Below the pieces are notes generated by a model. That model was not told where the DNA came from, did not search any database, and was given only the letters and a program-made list of their open reading frames with translations. Shown one piece after another: positions 49,438 to 58,324 of a stretch of 64,000 nt of DNA. The stretch covers positions 242,020 to 306,019 of the forward strand of contig NZ_BSTS01000007.1 in assembly GCF_030269665.1 (NCBI RefSeq), written 5' to 3'. Each line of letters begins with the position of its first letter. Positions within the stretch are counted from its first letter, which is position 1. Both the position numbers and the translations under genes were made by a program. The DNA comes from Actinomycetospora sp. NBRC 106375 (GTDB lineage Bacteria; Actinomycetota; Actinomycetes; Mycobacteriales; Pseudonocardiaceae).

Positions 49438-50715
49438 GTGGTTCTCGGGTCACGTCCTGTCCGGGTCGGGATCGTCGGCGCCGGCGGCCGCGGGCGATTG
49501 CACGCCCGGCACGTGAGCCGCGCGGGCGGCCGGGTGGTGGCGGTCGCCGAGCCGCACCCGGGGCGCCGCGACGCCCTCGCCGACGCCTGCGAGGTCCCGG
49601 CCGGCCACCGCTTCGACGGGTGGACCGATCTCGCCGAGCGCGCGGACCTCGTCGACGTCGTGGTCATCGCGACCCAGGACCACGAGCACGCCGACCCGGT
49701 GGTCGCGTTCGCCGAGCGCGGGGTGCACCTGATCTGCGAGAAGCCGATCGCCCCGGACGAGCAGGAGGCGCTCCGGGTCGCCGCGGCGGTGCAGCGGGCC
49801 GGGGTGCAGTTCACGATCTGCCACCCGCTGCGCTACGCCCCCTACACACGCGCCCTCGTGGCGGCCCTGCGCGACGGCCGCATCGGCGACCTCGTCTCCG
49901 TGCAGCACCTCGAACCGGTCGGGGCGTGGCACTTCGCCCACTCCTACGTACGGGGCGCCTGGCGCCGCGAGGACCTCGCCTCCTCGCTGCTGCTGGCCAA
50001 GTGCTCCCACGACATCGACCTGCTCACGCACGTCGTCGGCGACCGCCCGAGCCGGCTGGCGTCCTTCGGTCGCCTGAGCCACTTCCGCGCGGACAAGCAC
50101 CCCGACGGCGCCGCGGCGAACTGCCTCGACTGCGGCGTCGAGCCGACCTGCCCGTACTCGGCGCCGCGGCTGTACCGCTCCTGTCTGGGCGACCCCGACT
50201 GGGAGCACCAGCTCCTCGGCGCGGTCACCGACGTGCCGTCGGCGGAGGCGCTCGACGACGCCCTGCGGACCGGGCCGTACGGCCGGTGCGTCTACCTCTG
50301 CGACAACGACGTCGTCGACCACCAGGTGGTCGCCCTCGAGTTCGACAGCGGCATCACCGCCACGCACACGGTCACGGCGTTCTCCGACGCGGCGCCCCGC
50401 CAGACCCGCGTGTTCGGCACGCACGGCGCGGTCGAGGGCGACGGGCACACGCTGCGGTTCCACGACTTCCGCGCCCACCCCGACCGTGCCGTCGAGACCC
50501 TGACCCCCGGCGACGGGCGGCCGCCGCACCAGGAGGGCGACGAGGAGCTCGTGCGCTCCTTCCTGCGCGCGGTCGCCCACGACGATCCCGCCGCGAACCT
50601 CACCGGCCTCGACGAGACGATGACGAGCCACCGCATCGTCTGGGCCGCGGAGCGCGCGCGGCGCTCCGGCGAGACGGAGCGCCTGACGTGGGAGCCCGCC
50701 GGGGTGGGCGGGTGA
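49438..50715 (+). CDS. Gfo/Idh/MocA family oxidoreductase
   Basis: 425 aa. NAD(P)-binding N-terminus VRVGIVGAGGRGRLHARHVS, then VIATQDHEHADP and the catalytic-loop motif LICEKPIAPDEQEAL, typical of the EKP family. SLLLAKCSHDIDLLTHVVG supplies the catalytic His/Asp. A four-Cys segment, NCLDCGVEPTCPYSAPRLY followed by RSC, occurs in a sub-branch. GTG 49438 follows GGGAGGG; the frame reaches 49333. It is coupled by a 4-nt overlap to the LLM gene. The sugar or inositol substrate is unknown. Confidence 0.9.
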   Translation: MVLGSRPVRVGIVGAGGRGRLHARHVSRAGGRVVAVAEPHPGRRDALADACEVPAGHRFDGWTDLAERADLVDVVVIATQDHEHADPVVAFAERGVHLICEKPIAPDEQEALRVAAAVQRAGVQFTICHPLRYAPYTRALVAALRDGRIGDLVSVQHLEPVGAWHFAHSYVRGAWRREDLASSLLLAKCSHDIDLLTHVVGDRPSRLASFGRLSHFRADKHPDGAAANCLDCGVEPTCPYSAPRLYRSCLGDPDWEHQLLGAVTDVPSAEALDDALRTGPYGRCVYLCDNDVVDHQVVALEFDSGITATHTVTAFSDAAPRQTRVFGTHGAVEGDGHTLRFHDFRAHPDRAVETLTPGDGRPPHQEGDEELVRSFLRAVAHDDPAANLTGLDETMTSHRIVWAAERARRSGETERLTWEPAGVGG

Positions 50716-51608
50716 AGATCGGGGTCACCGTCCCCAACTTCGGGCCGGGCGCGACCGTCGCGTCCCTGCGGGCGTGGGCCGCGCTCGTCGAGGACGCCGG
50801 CTTCGACTTCCTCATGGTCGGCGACCACGTCGCCGCGACCGGGGACGTCACCGCGTCCTACCCCGGCCCGTTCTGGGAGCCGCTGACGCTGCTCGGCTAC
50901 CTCGCGGGGATCACGCGCCGCGCCGAGCTCGGGACGACCGTGCTCGTCGTGCCCTACCGCGACCCCCTGCTGACCGCCCGCAGCCTCGCGGGGATCGACC
51001 AGCTCAGCGACGGCCGGCTGATCGTCGGCGTCGGGGTCGGGTGGGCGCGCGAGGAGTTCGCGGTGCTCGGCGTCGACCCCCGCCGCCGCGGCGAGCTCAC
51101 CGACACCTACCTGGAGGCCGTGCTCGCGCTGTGGGCCGACGACGTCGTCCCGGTCGCGGGACGCGACGTCGACACCCGGCCGCGCCCGCACCGGCGGCCC
51201 CACCCTCCCCTGTGGGTCGGCGGCAACGGCGACGCCGCGCGCCGGCGGGCGGTGCGCTTCGGCGCCGCGTGGCACCCGCTGCGCCCGCGGGCGGGGTGGC
51301 TGCGCCGCGAGGGCGTGCCGGCGCTGCGGGCCGCGGCGGCCGGCGGGCCGGTGCCCGACCTCGTCCCGCGCATCGTCCTGGATCCCACCGACGGGCCCCG
51401 GCCCGACGACGCCCGCCTCGCCGGACAGGGCCACCCCGACCAGATCCGCGCCGACCTCGACGAGCTGCGCTCGCTCGGCGCGACCCACGTCCTGCTCGAC
51501 CCCCACCGCGACGCCGCCGGCGGCACGCCGCGGAGCGGAGCTGCCGCCGGGGAGGAGCACGCCCGGGAGCGGGCACTGCTCGAGCGGGCCGCGGGCTGGA
51601 TCCTCTAG
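50712..51608 (+). CDS. LLM class F420-dependent oxidoreductase
   Basis: 298 aa, luciferase-like TIM barrel. VKIGVTVPNFGPGATVASLR, EDAGFDFLMVGDHV, ELGTTVLVVPYRDPLLTARS, and IDQLSDGRLIVGVGVGWARE are characteristic of the TIGR03619-like actinobacterial F420 group. The GTG overlaps the Gfo/Idh stop by 4 nt, so the two are one operon. Its stop overlaps that of the convergent ROK gene. Substrate unknown. Confidence 0.9.
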   Translation: MKIGVTVPNFGPGATVASLRAWAALVEDAGFDFLMVGDHVAATGDVTASYPGPFWEPLTLLGYLAGITRRAELGTTVLVVPYRDPLLTARSLAGIDQLSDGRLIVGVGVGWAREEFAVLGVDPRRRGELTDTYLEAVLALWADDVVPVAGRDVDTRPRPHRRPHPPLWVGGNGDAARRRAVRFGAAWHPLRPRAGWLRREGVPALRAAAAGGPVPDLVPRIVLDPTDGPRPDDARLAGQGHPDQIRADLDELRSLGATHVLLDPHRDAAGGTPRSGAAAGEEHARERALLERAAGWIL

Positions 51609-52732
51609 CCGCGGGCGGAGACGAGCGCCTCCCAGGCACGGCGCCGCGCCTCGGCCAGCGCGCCCCACAGCGGCGCGGTCTCGCCCAGCGCCCCGGTGGC
51701 GACGGGCACCTGCCGGGGCGCCAGCGCGGTGACCGTGGCCTCGACGTGCGGCAGCAGCCCGGGCAGCAGGCCGACGGGTCCGCCGAGGACGACGAGCCCG
51801 GGGTCGACGGTCGCGCACACCGCCACGGCGGCCTCGCCGAGCGTGCGGCCGGCGCTCTCCAGCACCTCGGCGGGGAGCGCGGCGGCGTCGCCGGTGGCCG
51901 ACAGCCCGTGCGCGGCGACGGCCTCCCCGAAGCGGAAGCGGCCGGCGCCCTCGCCGAGCGGCAGGTAGCCGATCTCGCCGGCCAGGCCGCGGGCGCCGCG
52001 GACGAGGACGCCGTCGAGGACGAGGCCCATGCCGACGCTGTGCCGCTCGCCGACGTAGAGGTAGGCGAAGCTCGGCGTGCCCGCGGCGGCGCCGTGGTCG
52101 CGCTCGGCGAGGGCGGCGAAGTTGACGTCGTTGTCGAGCACGACCATCGCCGGGTCGACGCCGTGCACGTCCTCGACGCCCATGACGCCCGCGGGGAAGG
52201 CGGACTCGCGCAGCTCGACGACGCGTCCGGTCGCGGGGTCGACGGGGTTGGCGATCGACACGGCCACCGCGCGCACGGGGCGCCCGTCGGCCTGCCACCG
52301 GGTCTGTAGGGCGGCGAGGACCTCGTCGAGCCGCGGCGCAACGAGCCCGTCGTCGGGCGGGTCGTGGTCGGTGCGCTCCAGGGTGCGCCCCGTGAGGTCG
52401 CCGACGGCGGTGCGCACGACCGTGCGGTTGATCTCCACGGCGACGACGACGCCCGCGCCGGGCGCGAGGTCGTAGAGGGTGGCGACCGCCCCCGGGACCC
52501 CCGAGCGCGGGCCCACCGCCATGAGGACGCCGTCGGCCTCGAGGCGCCGGACGGCCTCGCTGATCGCGGGCGGGGAGATCGCGGTGCGGCGCGAGAGCTC
52601 GGCGCGGGTCAGGGGACCGTCCTCGGCGGCGAGGCAGTCGAGGACCGCGCGCTCGGTGGTGGCCCGCCGCAGCCCGCTGTGGGGTGACGTGCCGCGCCCG
52701 GTGCGCCCGTCGTCGGCGTCCTGCTCCGCCAT
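51605..52732 (-). CDS. ROK family transcriptional regulator lacking the zinc motif
   Basis: 375 aa. An N-terminal winged helix (LTRAELSRRTAISPPAISEA) is followed by a ROK domain with VVAVEINRTVVRTAVGDLTG and DNDVNFAALAERDHG, where the kinase catalytic Asp region is kept. The usual ROK zinc motif (CxCGxxGCxE) after GEIGYLPLG is absent, replaced by GEGAGRFRFGE, so it is unlikely to be a sugar kinase. AGGAGG lies before the ATG. It may control the adjacent Gfo/Idh genes. Confidence 0.88.
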   Translation of the reverse strand: MAEQDADDGRTGRGTSPHSGLRRATTERAVLDCLAAEDGPLTRAELSRRTAISPPAISEAVRRLEADGVLMAVGPRSGVPGAVATLYDLAPGAGVVVAVEINRTVVRTAVGDLTGRTLERTDHDPPDDGLVAPRLDEVLAALQTRWQADGRPVRAVAVSIANPVDPATGRVVELRESAFPAGVMGVEDVHGVDPAMVVLDNDVNFAALAERDHGAAAGTPSFAYLYVGERHSVGMGLVLDGVLVRGARGLAGEIGYLPLGEGAGRFRFGEAVAAHGLSATGDAAALPAEVLESAGRTLGEAAVAVCATVDPGLVVLGGPVGLLPGLLPHVEATVTALAPRQVPVATGALGETAPLWGALAEARRRAWEALVSARG

Positions 52733-52771
52733 GTCACCTCCTGACCCGTCGGTACAGGGTAGGCGGCGACG

Positions 52772-53773
52772 TCACACCACCGTGTCGTCCTCCCGGAACA
52801 CCAGACCCAGCTGATCGGCGGCTTCGGCGAGGACGCCCTGCACCGCGAGGGTGTCGTCGAGGGGCATCACGGCGCTCTCGGTCGCCCCCTCGCGGAGACG
52901 GTCGGTGACCTCGGTGAGCTCGTGGAAGTAGCCGGCGCCGGTGGCGGGGAGCTCGATCCGCTCGCCCGGGTCGTCCGTGTCGTGGTGCAGCACGATCGTG
53001 CTCGGGTGGTGGAAGCGGGGGAGCACGTCGATCCAGCCGGTCGTGCCGAACACCCGGGCCTGCCCCGGCGACGGGCTGTGGAACGAGGTCTGCAGGGTCG
53101 CGAACCGGCCGTCGTCCCACGACAGCAGCATGGCGCCGTCGGCGTCGACGCCGGTGGTCTCGCGCGAGGCGACGGCGGTGACGCGGTCCGGCGTGCCGAG
53201 CACCATCTGCGCGAACGACACGGGATAGACGCCGAGGTCGAGCAGCGCGCCGCCGCCGAGCTCCGGGGCGAACAGCCGGTCGGTCGGGTCCACGTCGCGG
53301 ACCGTGCCGAGGTCGGCCTGCACCGAGCGCGGTTCGCCGATGGCGCCCTGCGCGATCAGCTCGCGCAGGCGCACGACGACCGGTTGGAAACGCGTCCACA
53401 TCGCCTCCATGGCGAAGACGCCCTGGGTGCGCGCGGTGTCGACCACCCGCCACGCCCCGGCCAGCGTCGCGGTGAACGTCTTCTCGACCAGCACCCCCTT
53501 GCCGGCCTCCAGGCACGCGACCGCGAGCGCCGCGTGCTGGGGATGCGGGGTGGCGAGGTAGACGACGTCGACGTCCGGGTCGTCGACGAGCTCGCGGTAC
53601 GAGCCGTGGGCGCGGGCGTTCGGCGCGCCGTGGGTCTCCGCGAAGGCGCGGGCGCGCTCGGCCGAGCGCGACCCGACCGCCGCGAGCGTCGCGCCCTCGA
53701 CCAGGGTCAGGTCCTCGGCGACCTTCTCGGCGATGCGGCCGGGCCCGGCGATGCCCCAGCGGATGTCCTGCAT
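52772..53773 (-). CDS. Gfo/Idh/MocA family oxidoreductase
   Basis: 333 aa. IRWGIAGPGRIAEKVAEDL is the NAD(P) motif; VVYLATPHPQHAALAVACLE and VLVEKTFTATLAGAW give the conserved EK-x region. GGGALLDLGVYPVSFAQMVL is typical of the dihydrodiol/1,5-anhydrofructose-type branch. The upstream ROK regulator is 39 nt downstream of it in transcription order, suggesting an operon. The substrate, probably a sugar derivative, is not readable. Confidence 0.9.
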   Translation of the reverse strand: MQDIRWGIAGPGRIAEKVAEDLTLVEGATLAAVGSRSAERARAFAETHGAPNARAHGSYRELVDDPDVDVVYLATPHPQHAALAVACLEAGKGVLVEKTFTATLAGAWRVVDTARTQGVFAMEAMWTRFQPVVVRLRELIAQGAIGEPRSVQADLGTVRDVDPTDRLFAPELGGGALLDLGVYPVSFAQMVLGTPDRVTAVASRETTGVDADGAMLLSWDDGRFATLQTSFHSPSPGQARVFGTTGWIDVLPRFHHPSTIVLHHDTDDPGERIELPATGAGYFHELTEVTDRLREGATESAVMPLDDTLAVQGVLAEAADQLGLVFREDDTVV

Positions 53774-53825
53774 GGGGTCACTGTGTCAGCAGGCCGGAAC
53801 CCGGCGTCACGGTGTCACGGTCCGG

Positions 53826-54638
53826 TCACGATCCCGCGGGCGCCAGCAGGTCGACGTCCTTCGCCGTGCCCGACACCACCAGCTCGCCGTCCTCGGCCCG
53901 CAGCTCCGTCGCCGTGATCGAGAACGGCAGCCGGCCGGGGTCGACGCTGGTGGAGAAGCCGGAGAGCCGCTGGCGCAGCGCCTGGGACGCGGCCTGACCG
54001 GCCTGCCCCTGCCCGCCCTCGGCGCGGATGTCCCGGGCCCGCAGCGTGATGCGCCCGCCGGACAGGCTGAACGACGCCACCACGGACACCTGCACCTGCT
54101 GGCCGCTGACGGTCGTCGTCGACGTCAGCAGCACCGACGACGCCGGGTCCACGTTCGCGAGGGCGCTGCTGCTGCCCGAGGCCCCCGAGTCGTCGGCCTC
54201 GGCCTCGCTGCGCCGCTGCTCGAGGTCGGCGGCGGTGAGCGGGGCGACGGTCAGCTCGCCGACGTCGAGCAGGCGGGCGAGGTCGGCCGGGTTCACGCGC
54301 GCCGAGGCGGTGACCTGCTCGGCGGGGATGCGGCGCACCTGACCGTTCACGAGGTTCTCCAGGGGCAGCGACACCCCGGACAGGTCGGCGGTCAGCGTGA
54401 GGTCCTGCAGCTGCCCGTAGCGGATGCCGGGCGCGGAGAGCCCCACGTCGTCGTACCGGCCGGCGAGGGCCTGGGTGAGGAACGGGAAGCCGCGGATGCT
54501 GACGTCGGGTTGGTTCGGCAGCGACAGCGAGTCCTGCAGCGCCGCGGCGACGCGGTCCTCGGCGATCCACCGGGCGCCGAAGTCGATGCCCACCACCACC
54601 GCGACGACGACCAGCAGGCTGATGAGGCATCCACGCAC
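53826..54638 (-). CDS. DUF2993 (LmeA-like) phospholipid-binding protein
   Basis: 270 aa. An N-terminal signal/anchor (RGCLISLLVVVAVVVGIDFG) is followed by ARWIAEDRVAAALQDSL and DVSIRGFPFLTQALAGRYDD, the opening typical of the DUF2993/LmeA family. LmeA in mycobacteria binds phospholipids and supports lipomannan elongation or porin maintenance. The repeats of long beta-strands fit a TULIP-like lipid tunnel. The GTG start lies at 54636-54638. It is probably exported or membrane-anchored. Confidence 0.85.
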   Translation of the reverse strand: MRGCLISLLVVVAVVVGIDFGARWIAEDRVAAALQDSLSLPNQPDVSIRGFPFLTQALAGRYDDVGLSAPGIRYGQLQDLTLTADLSGVSLPLENLVNGQVRRIPAEQVTASARVNPADLARLLDVGELTVAPLTAADLEQRRSEAEADDSGASGSSSALANVDPASSVLLTSTTTVSGQQVQVSVVASFSLSGGRITLRARDIRAEGGQGQAGQAASQALRQRLSGFSTSVDPGRLPFSITATELRAEDGELVVSGTAKDVDLLAPAGS

Positions 54639-54752
54639 GCGGCCACGGTGTCATCGACGCGGACCGTGACGACGGCCGGGGACCGGCCGGACGACGGACG
54701 CCGGCCGACCCGTGGGGCCGGCCGGCGTCGTCACTCCGGTACGGAGGAGGGG

Positions 54753-54838
54753 CGGAGGATACGGGATTCGAACCCGTGAGGGGTGTTGCCCCAACACGAT
54801 TTCCAATCGTGCGCCTTAGGCCGCTCGGCCAATCCTCC
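54753..54838 (-). tRNA. tRNA-Ser (anticodon GGA)
   Basis: On the minus strand the acceptor GGAGGAT pairs with ATCCTCC, followed by discriminator G. The anticodon loop TTGGAAA within CACGA/TCGTG gives GGA, reading UCC and UCU. A long variable arm marks it as class II. The T-loop TTCGAAT is intact. It is divergent from the SRP RNA. Confidence 0.97.
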
Positions 54839-54915
54839 GCGGGAGACGATACAGCCCCGGCCTGCGCCGACCCGGGGGCCGGGGGCCGCCCGACGGCTCC
54901 GTTACAGTGGGCGGC

Positions 54916-55001
54916 GGACCCCGCGCGGCGTCCATCCTGTGAACTCCCCCAGGGCCGGAAGGCAGCAAGGGTCAGCGGGCTCTGGCGGGTGCGCGGGGTC
55001 C
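54916..55001 (+). ncRNA. ffs: bacterial small signal recognition particle RNA (4.5S)
   Basis: The terminal stem GGACCCCGCGC pairs with GCGCGGGGTCC, and the apical domain has CCCCCAGGGCCGGAAGGCAG, then CAAGGGTCAGCGGG, which is the conserved Ffh-binding helix 8 with its GGAA tetraloop. A C4T4 stretch (55001-55007) follows as terminator. It lies directly before dnaX, a common actinobacterial order. Confidence 0.95.
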
Positions 55002-55056
55002 CCTTTTCTCCCCTTCCGGGTCTGTCGGACCGCCCGCGTAGCCTCGGCTCGTGGCC

Positions 55057-55084
55057 GGGACACGGAGCGCAGCGGAGCTGGACC
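55057..55084 (+). repeat. 28-nt motif before dnaX, copy 1
   Basis: GGGACACGGAGCGCAGCGGA followed by GCTGGACC ends 1 nt before the dnaX ATG. A copy with only two differences lies at 63225-63252 in front of recR. Both contain GGAG-like segments that could act as ribosome sites. Confidence 0.8.
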
Positions 55085-55085
55085 G

Positions 55086-57215
55086 ATGAGTCTGGCGCTC
55101 TACCGCAGGTACCGGCCGGCGACGTTCGCCGAGCTCGTCGGGCAGGAGCACGTCACCGAGCCCCTGCGCACGGCGCTGAGCGCCGGCCGCATCAACCACG
55201 CGTACCTCTTCTCCGGGCCCCGCGGCTGCGGCAAGACCTCCAGCGCGCGCATCCTCGCCCGCTCGCTCAACTGCGAGCAGGGCCCGACGCCCGACCCGTG
55301 CGGGGTCTGCGAGTCGTGCATCGCGCTGGCCCCGAACGGCCCGGGCTCGCTCGACGTCACCGAGATGGACGCGGCGAGCCACAACGGCGTCGACGACGCC
55401 CGCGAGCTGCGCGACCGCGCGCACTTCGCGCCGGTGAGCTCCCGCTACCGCGTCTTCATCATCGACGAGGCGCACATGGTGACGACGGCGGCGTTCAACG
55501 CGCTGCTCAAGGTCGTCGAGGAGCCGCCCGACCACCTGATCTTCATCTTCGCGACCACCGAGCCGGAGAAGGTGCTGACCACCATCCGGTCGCGCACCCA
55601 CCACTACCCGTTCCGGCTCCTGCCGCCGAGCACGCTGCGCGGCCTGCTCGAGCGCATCTGCACCGACGAGGGCGTGACCGTCGAGCCGGCGGTCTACCCG
55701 CTCGTGGTCCGCGCCGGCGGGGGCTCGGCCCGCGACTCGCTCTCGGTGCTCGACCAGCTCCTGGCCGGCGCCGACGACGCCGGCGTCACCTACGCGCACG
55801 CCGTCGGGCTGCTCGGGGTCACCGACGTCGCGATCCTCGACGACGTCGTCGACGCCCTCGGCGCGCAGGACGGGCCCGCGGTGTTCGGGGCGGTCGACCG
55901 TCTCGTCGAGGCGGGGCACGACCCGCGGCGCTTCGCGGCCGATCTCCTGCAGCGCCTGCGTGACCTCATCCTCACCCACGCCGTGCCGGACGCCGGCGAG
56001 CGCGGGCTGGTCGACGTGCCGGCCGACGAGATGGACCGGATGGTCGACCAGGCGCAGCGCCTCGGCCCGGCCGCGCTCGCCCGGCACGCCGAGCTGGTGC
56101 ACACCGCGCTCACCGAGATGCGCGGGGCCACCGCACCGCGGCTGCTGCTCGAGCTGGTGTGCGCCCGCATGCTGCTGCCGGCGGCCTCGTCCACCGACGC
56201 GGCGATGGTGCAGCGCCTCGAGGGCGTGGAGCGGCGCCTGGCGCTCGGAGCGTCCGGCGCACCCGACGGGGGTGCGGGCGACGAGTCGGCCCAGCGGTTC
56301 ACCCGGCCCTCGCAGCGCTCCGGCGACGAGGCCCCCGCGCGCGAGCTCGACGCCACCGTCGAACCGCCCGGCGACCGCGGGACGGCCACGGTCGAGGCCC
56401 GCGACGAGCCACCGCGTGACACGCCGGCGCCCGCGCCGCAGCCGGCTCGGGAGCAGTCGCCCCCGCCGGCTCGTCCGCCGCGCGAGGAGCCGCGGCGTGA
56501 GACTCCGCCGCGCGAGGAGCCGCGGCGCGAGCAGGCACCGGCCGCGCCCGAGCGGCCGGCGGCGGGTGCCGTCGACGCCGCCGCGCTGCGCCGGGTGTGG
56601 CCCGAGGTGATGAACCAGGTCCGCGAGCGCAACAAGCCCACCCACGCGCTGCTGCAGAACGCGACGGTCACGGCGGTCGAGGGCACCACGGTCACCCTCG
56701 GCATGCCGACGCCGCCACTGGCGCGCCAGCTCTCCCAGCCCAACCGGGCCGACCACGTGGCGGCGGCGCTCGGGGTCGTGCTGTCGGGGCAGTGGACCGT
56801 GCAGGCGGTGCACGGCACCGGCGGGGACGGCGGATCCGGTGCGGGTGGGGGACGTCCGGAGCCCCCGCCGCGCCAGCGTCCGGAGCCGCCGCGGCGCCCG
56901 GAGCGTCCGGAGCGTCCCCGGCGCGAGGAGGCCGCGGCGCCGGAGCGGCCCGCCGAGCCGCCCCGGGAACAGGCGCGGGAGTCGGCGCGGGAGTCGGCGC
57001 CCCGCGAGGTCCGCCGACCGAGCCGGGAGCCCTCGGACGTTCCGCCTCCGCCGGAGCCGCCGCCCGAGGACGGCGACGTCACCGAGGAGGACATGTACAA
57101 CGAGGCGGCCGCGGACCCCGGTGGCGCCGGCGGCGGCCCGCGCGTCGACCCGGAGGAGGCGGCCATGGAGCTGCTGACCTCCCAGCTCGGCGCCCGGCGC
57201 GTCGAGGGTCGTTAG
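55086..57215 (+). CDS. dnaX: DNA polymerase III subunits gamma and tau
   Basis: 709 aa. The AAA+ clamp-loader core (1 to ~370) has the opening YRRYRPATFAELVGQEHV, Walker A FSGPRGCGKTSSARILAR, a zinc module (NCEQGP...CGVCESC), Walker B VFIIDEAHMV and sensor FATTEPEKV. The C-terminal ~300 residues are Pro/Arg/Glu-rich with a conserved island (LRRVWPEVMNQVRERNKPTH), as in mycobacterial DnaX. It loads the beta clamp at the replication fork. The ATG 55086 gives the family start MSLALYRRYRP. Confidence 0.96.
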   Translation: MSLALYRRYRPATFAELVGQEHVTEPLRTALSAGRINHAYLFSGPRGCGKTSSARILARSLNCEQGPTPDPCGVCESCIALAPNGPGSLDVTEMDAASHNGVDDARELRDRAHFAPVSSRYRVFIIDEAHMVTTAAFNALLKVVEEPPDHLIFIFATTEPEKVLTTIRSRTHHYPFRLLPPSTLRGLLERICTDEGVTVEPAVYPLVVRAGGGSARDSLSVLDQLLAGADDAGVTYAHAVGLLGVTDVAILDDVVDALGAQDGPAVFGAVDRLVEAGHDPRRFAADLLQRLRDLILTHAVPDAGERGLVDVPADEMDRMVDQAQRLGPAALARHAELVHTALTEMRGATAPRLLLELVCARMLLPAASSTDAAMVQRLEGVERRLALGASGAPDGGAGDESAQRFTRPSQRSGDEAPARELDATVEPPGDRGTATVEARDEPPRDTPAPAPQPAREQSPPPARPPREEPRRETPPREEPRREQAPAAPERPAAGAVDAAALRRVWPEVMNQVRERNKPTHALLQNATVTAVEGTTVTLGMPTPPLARQLSQPNRADHVAAALGVVLSGQWTVQAVHGTGGDGGSGAGGGRPEPPPRQRPEPPRRPERPERPRREEAAAPERPAEPPREQARESARESAPREVRRPSREPSDVPPPPEPPPEDGDVTEEDMYNEAAADPGGAGGGPRVDPEEAAMELLTSQLGARRVEGR

Positions 57216-58249
57216 GCGACCGCCGGCGGGTTGAGCCGGGCGAAGCCCTCCTGGCGCTCGTACGGGAAGTGCGGGTAGGGCGCGGGGCGACGGCTGACCG
57301 CGTCGAGCCGGGCGAGCTGGTCGGCGTCGAGCTCCCAGCCGACGGCGCCGAGGTTCTGCTCGAGCTGGGCGAGGTCGCGGGCCCCGACGATCACGGAGCT
57401 CACCGTCGGGCGGGTCGTCAGCCAGTTCAGGGCGATCTGCGGCACGGTCCGGCCGGTCTCGGCGCTGATCCGGTCGAGGACGTCGACGACGTCCCCGAGC
57501 AGCTGGTCGTCGACCGGCGGGCCGGCGGCCGCGGTGGTGTGCAGCCGGCTCCCGGCCGGGAGCGGGGCGCCGCGGCGTACGCGGCCGGTGAGCCGGCCCC
57601 ACCCGAGCGGGCTCCAGACCAGCGCCCCGACGCCCTCCTCGGCGGCGAGGGGCATGAGGTCCCACTCGTAGTCCCGCCCGATCAGCGAGTAGTAGACCTG
57701 GTGGGCCACGAAGCGGGGCCATCCGTGCTGGTCGGCGCGCTCCAGGGCCCGCATGAGCTGCCACCCGGAGTAGTTGGAGACGCCGACGTAGCGGATCACC
57801 CCGTCGTCCACGAGCCGGTCGAGGGTCGACAGGACCTCGTCGACGGGGGTCGCGGCGTCGTAGGCGTGGAGCTGGAACAGGTCGATGTGGTCGGTGCCCA
57901 GCCGCCGCAGCGCGTCGTGCACGGCGCGCCGGAGGTGCTGGCGGGAGGTGCCGGCCTCGTTCGGGCCGGGTCCGGTCGGCAGCGCGGCCTTGGTCGAGAT
58001 CAGCACCTCGTCCCGGCGGTGTGCCACTGCGGCGCCCAGGACCTCCTCGGAGGCGCCCTCGGAGTAGACGTCGGCGGTGTCGAACAGCGTGACCCCGGCG
58101 TCGAGGCACCGGTCGACGATCTCCCGCGCGTCCGCGACGTCGGTCGAGCCCCAGGCCCCGAAGAGCTCGCCCCGCCCGCCGAAGGTGCCGGCACCGAAGC
58201 CCAGCACCGGCACGCGCAGTCCACTGCGTCCCAGCGTCCGGTGTTCCAT
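57212..58249 (-). CDS. aldo/keto reductase
   Basis: 345 aa. The TIM-barrel tetrad is visible: Asp/Tyr in LFDTADVYSEGASEE, Lys in EVLISTKAALP and His in DLFQLHAYDA. RTLGRSGLRVPVLGFGAGTF is the standard N-terminus. NADPH-dependent; the YajO/Tas-like subgroup is likely. GGAGGG precedes the ATG. It is convergent with dnaX (4-nt overlap) and divergent from a TetR gene with a palindrome between them. Confidence 0.93.
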   Translation of the reverse strand: MEHRTLGRSGLRVPVLGFGAGTFGGRGELFGAWGSTDVADAREIVDRCLDAGVTLFDTADVYSEGASEEVLGAAVAHRRDEVLISTKAALPTGPGPNEAGTSRQHLRRAVHDALRRLGTDHIDLFQLHAYDAATPVDEVLSTLDRLVDDGVIRYVGVSNYSGWQLMRALERADQHGWPRFVAHQVYYSLIGRDYEWDLMPLAAEEGVGALVWSPLGWGRLTGRVRRGAPLPAGSRLHTTAAAGPPVDDQLLGDVVDVLDRISAETGRTVPQIALNWLTTRPTVSSVIVGARDLAQLEQNLGAVGWELDADQLARLDAVSRRPAPYPHFPYERQEGFARLNPPAVA

Positions 58250-58259
58250 GGTCCCTCCA

Positions 58260-58283
58260 TTAACGGTTCTGTGGTTCCGTTAA
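58260..58283. promoter_or_regulatory. palindromic operator TTAACGG-N10-CCGTTAA
   Basis: A perfect 7+7 inverted repeat in the 75-nt gap between the divergent aldo/keto reductase and TetR genes, 11 nt from the AKR start. A related AACGG half-site appears again at about 58298. It is the likely binding site of the divergent TetR, repressing the reductase gene. Confidence 0.75.
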
Positions 58284-58324
58284 GGACCGTAGCACAAACG
58301 GAACCGGAGACCCGATAAGCTGTC

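Noticed and set aside
54972..58109. A 1045-codon minus-strand frame across dnaX
   Set aside because: No similarity to any fold is visible; it mirrors dnaX and runs into the AKR gene, whose real frame differs.
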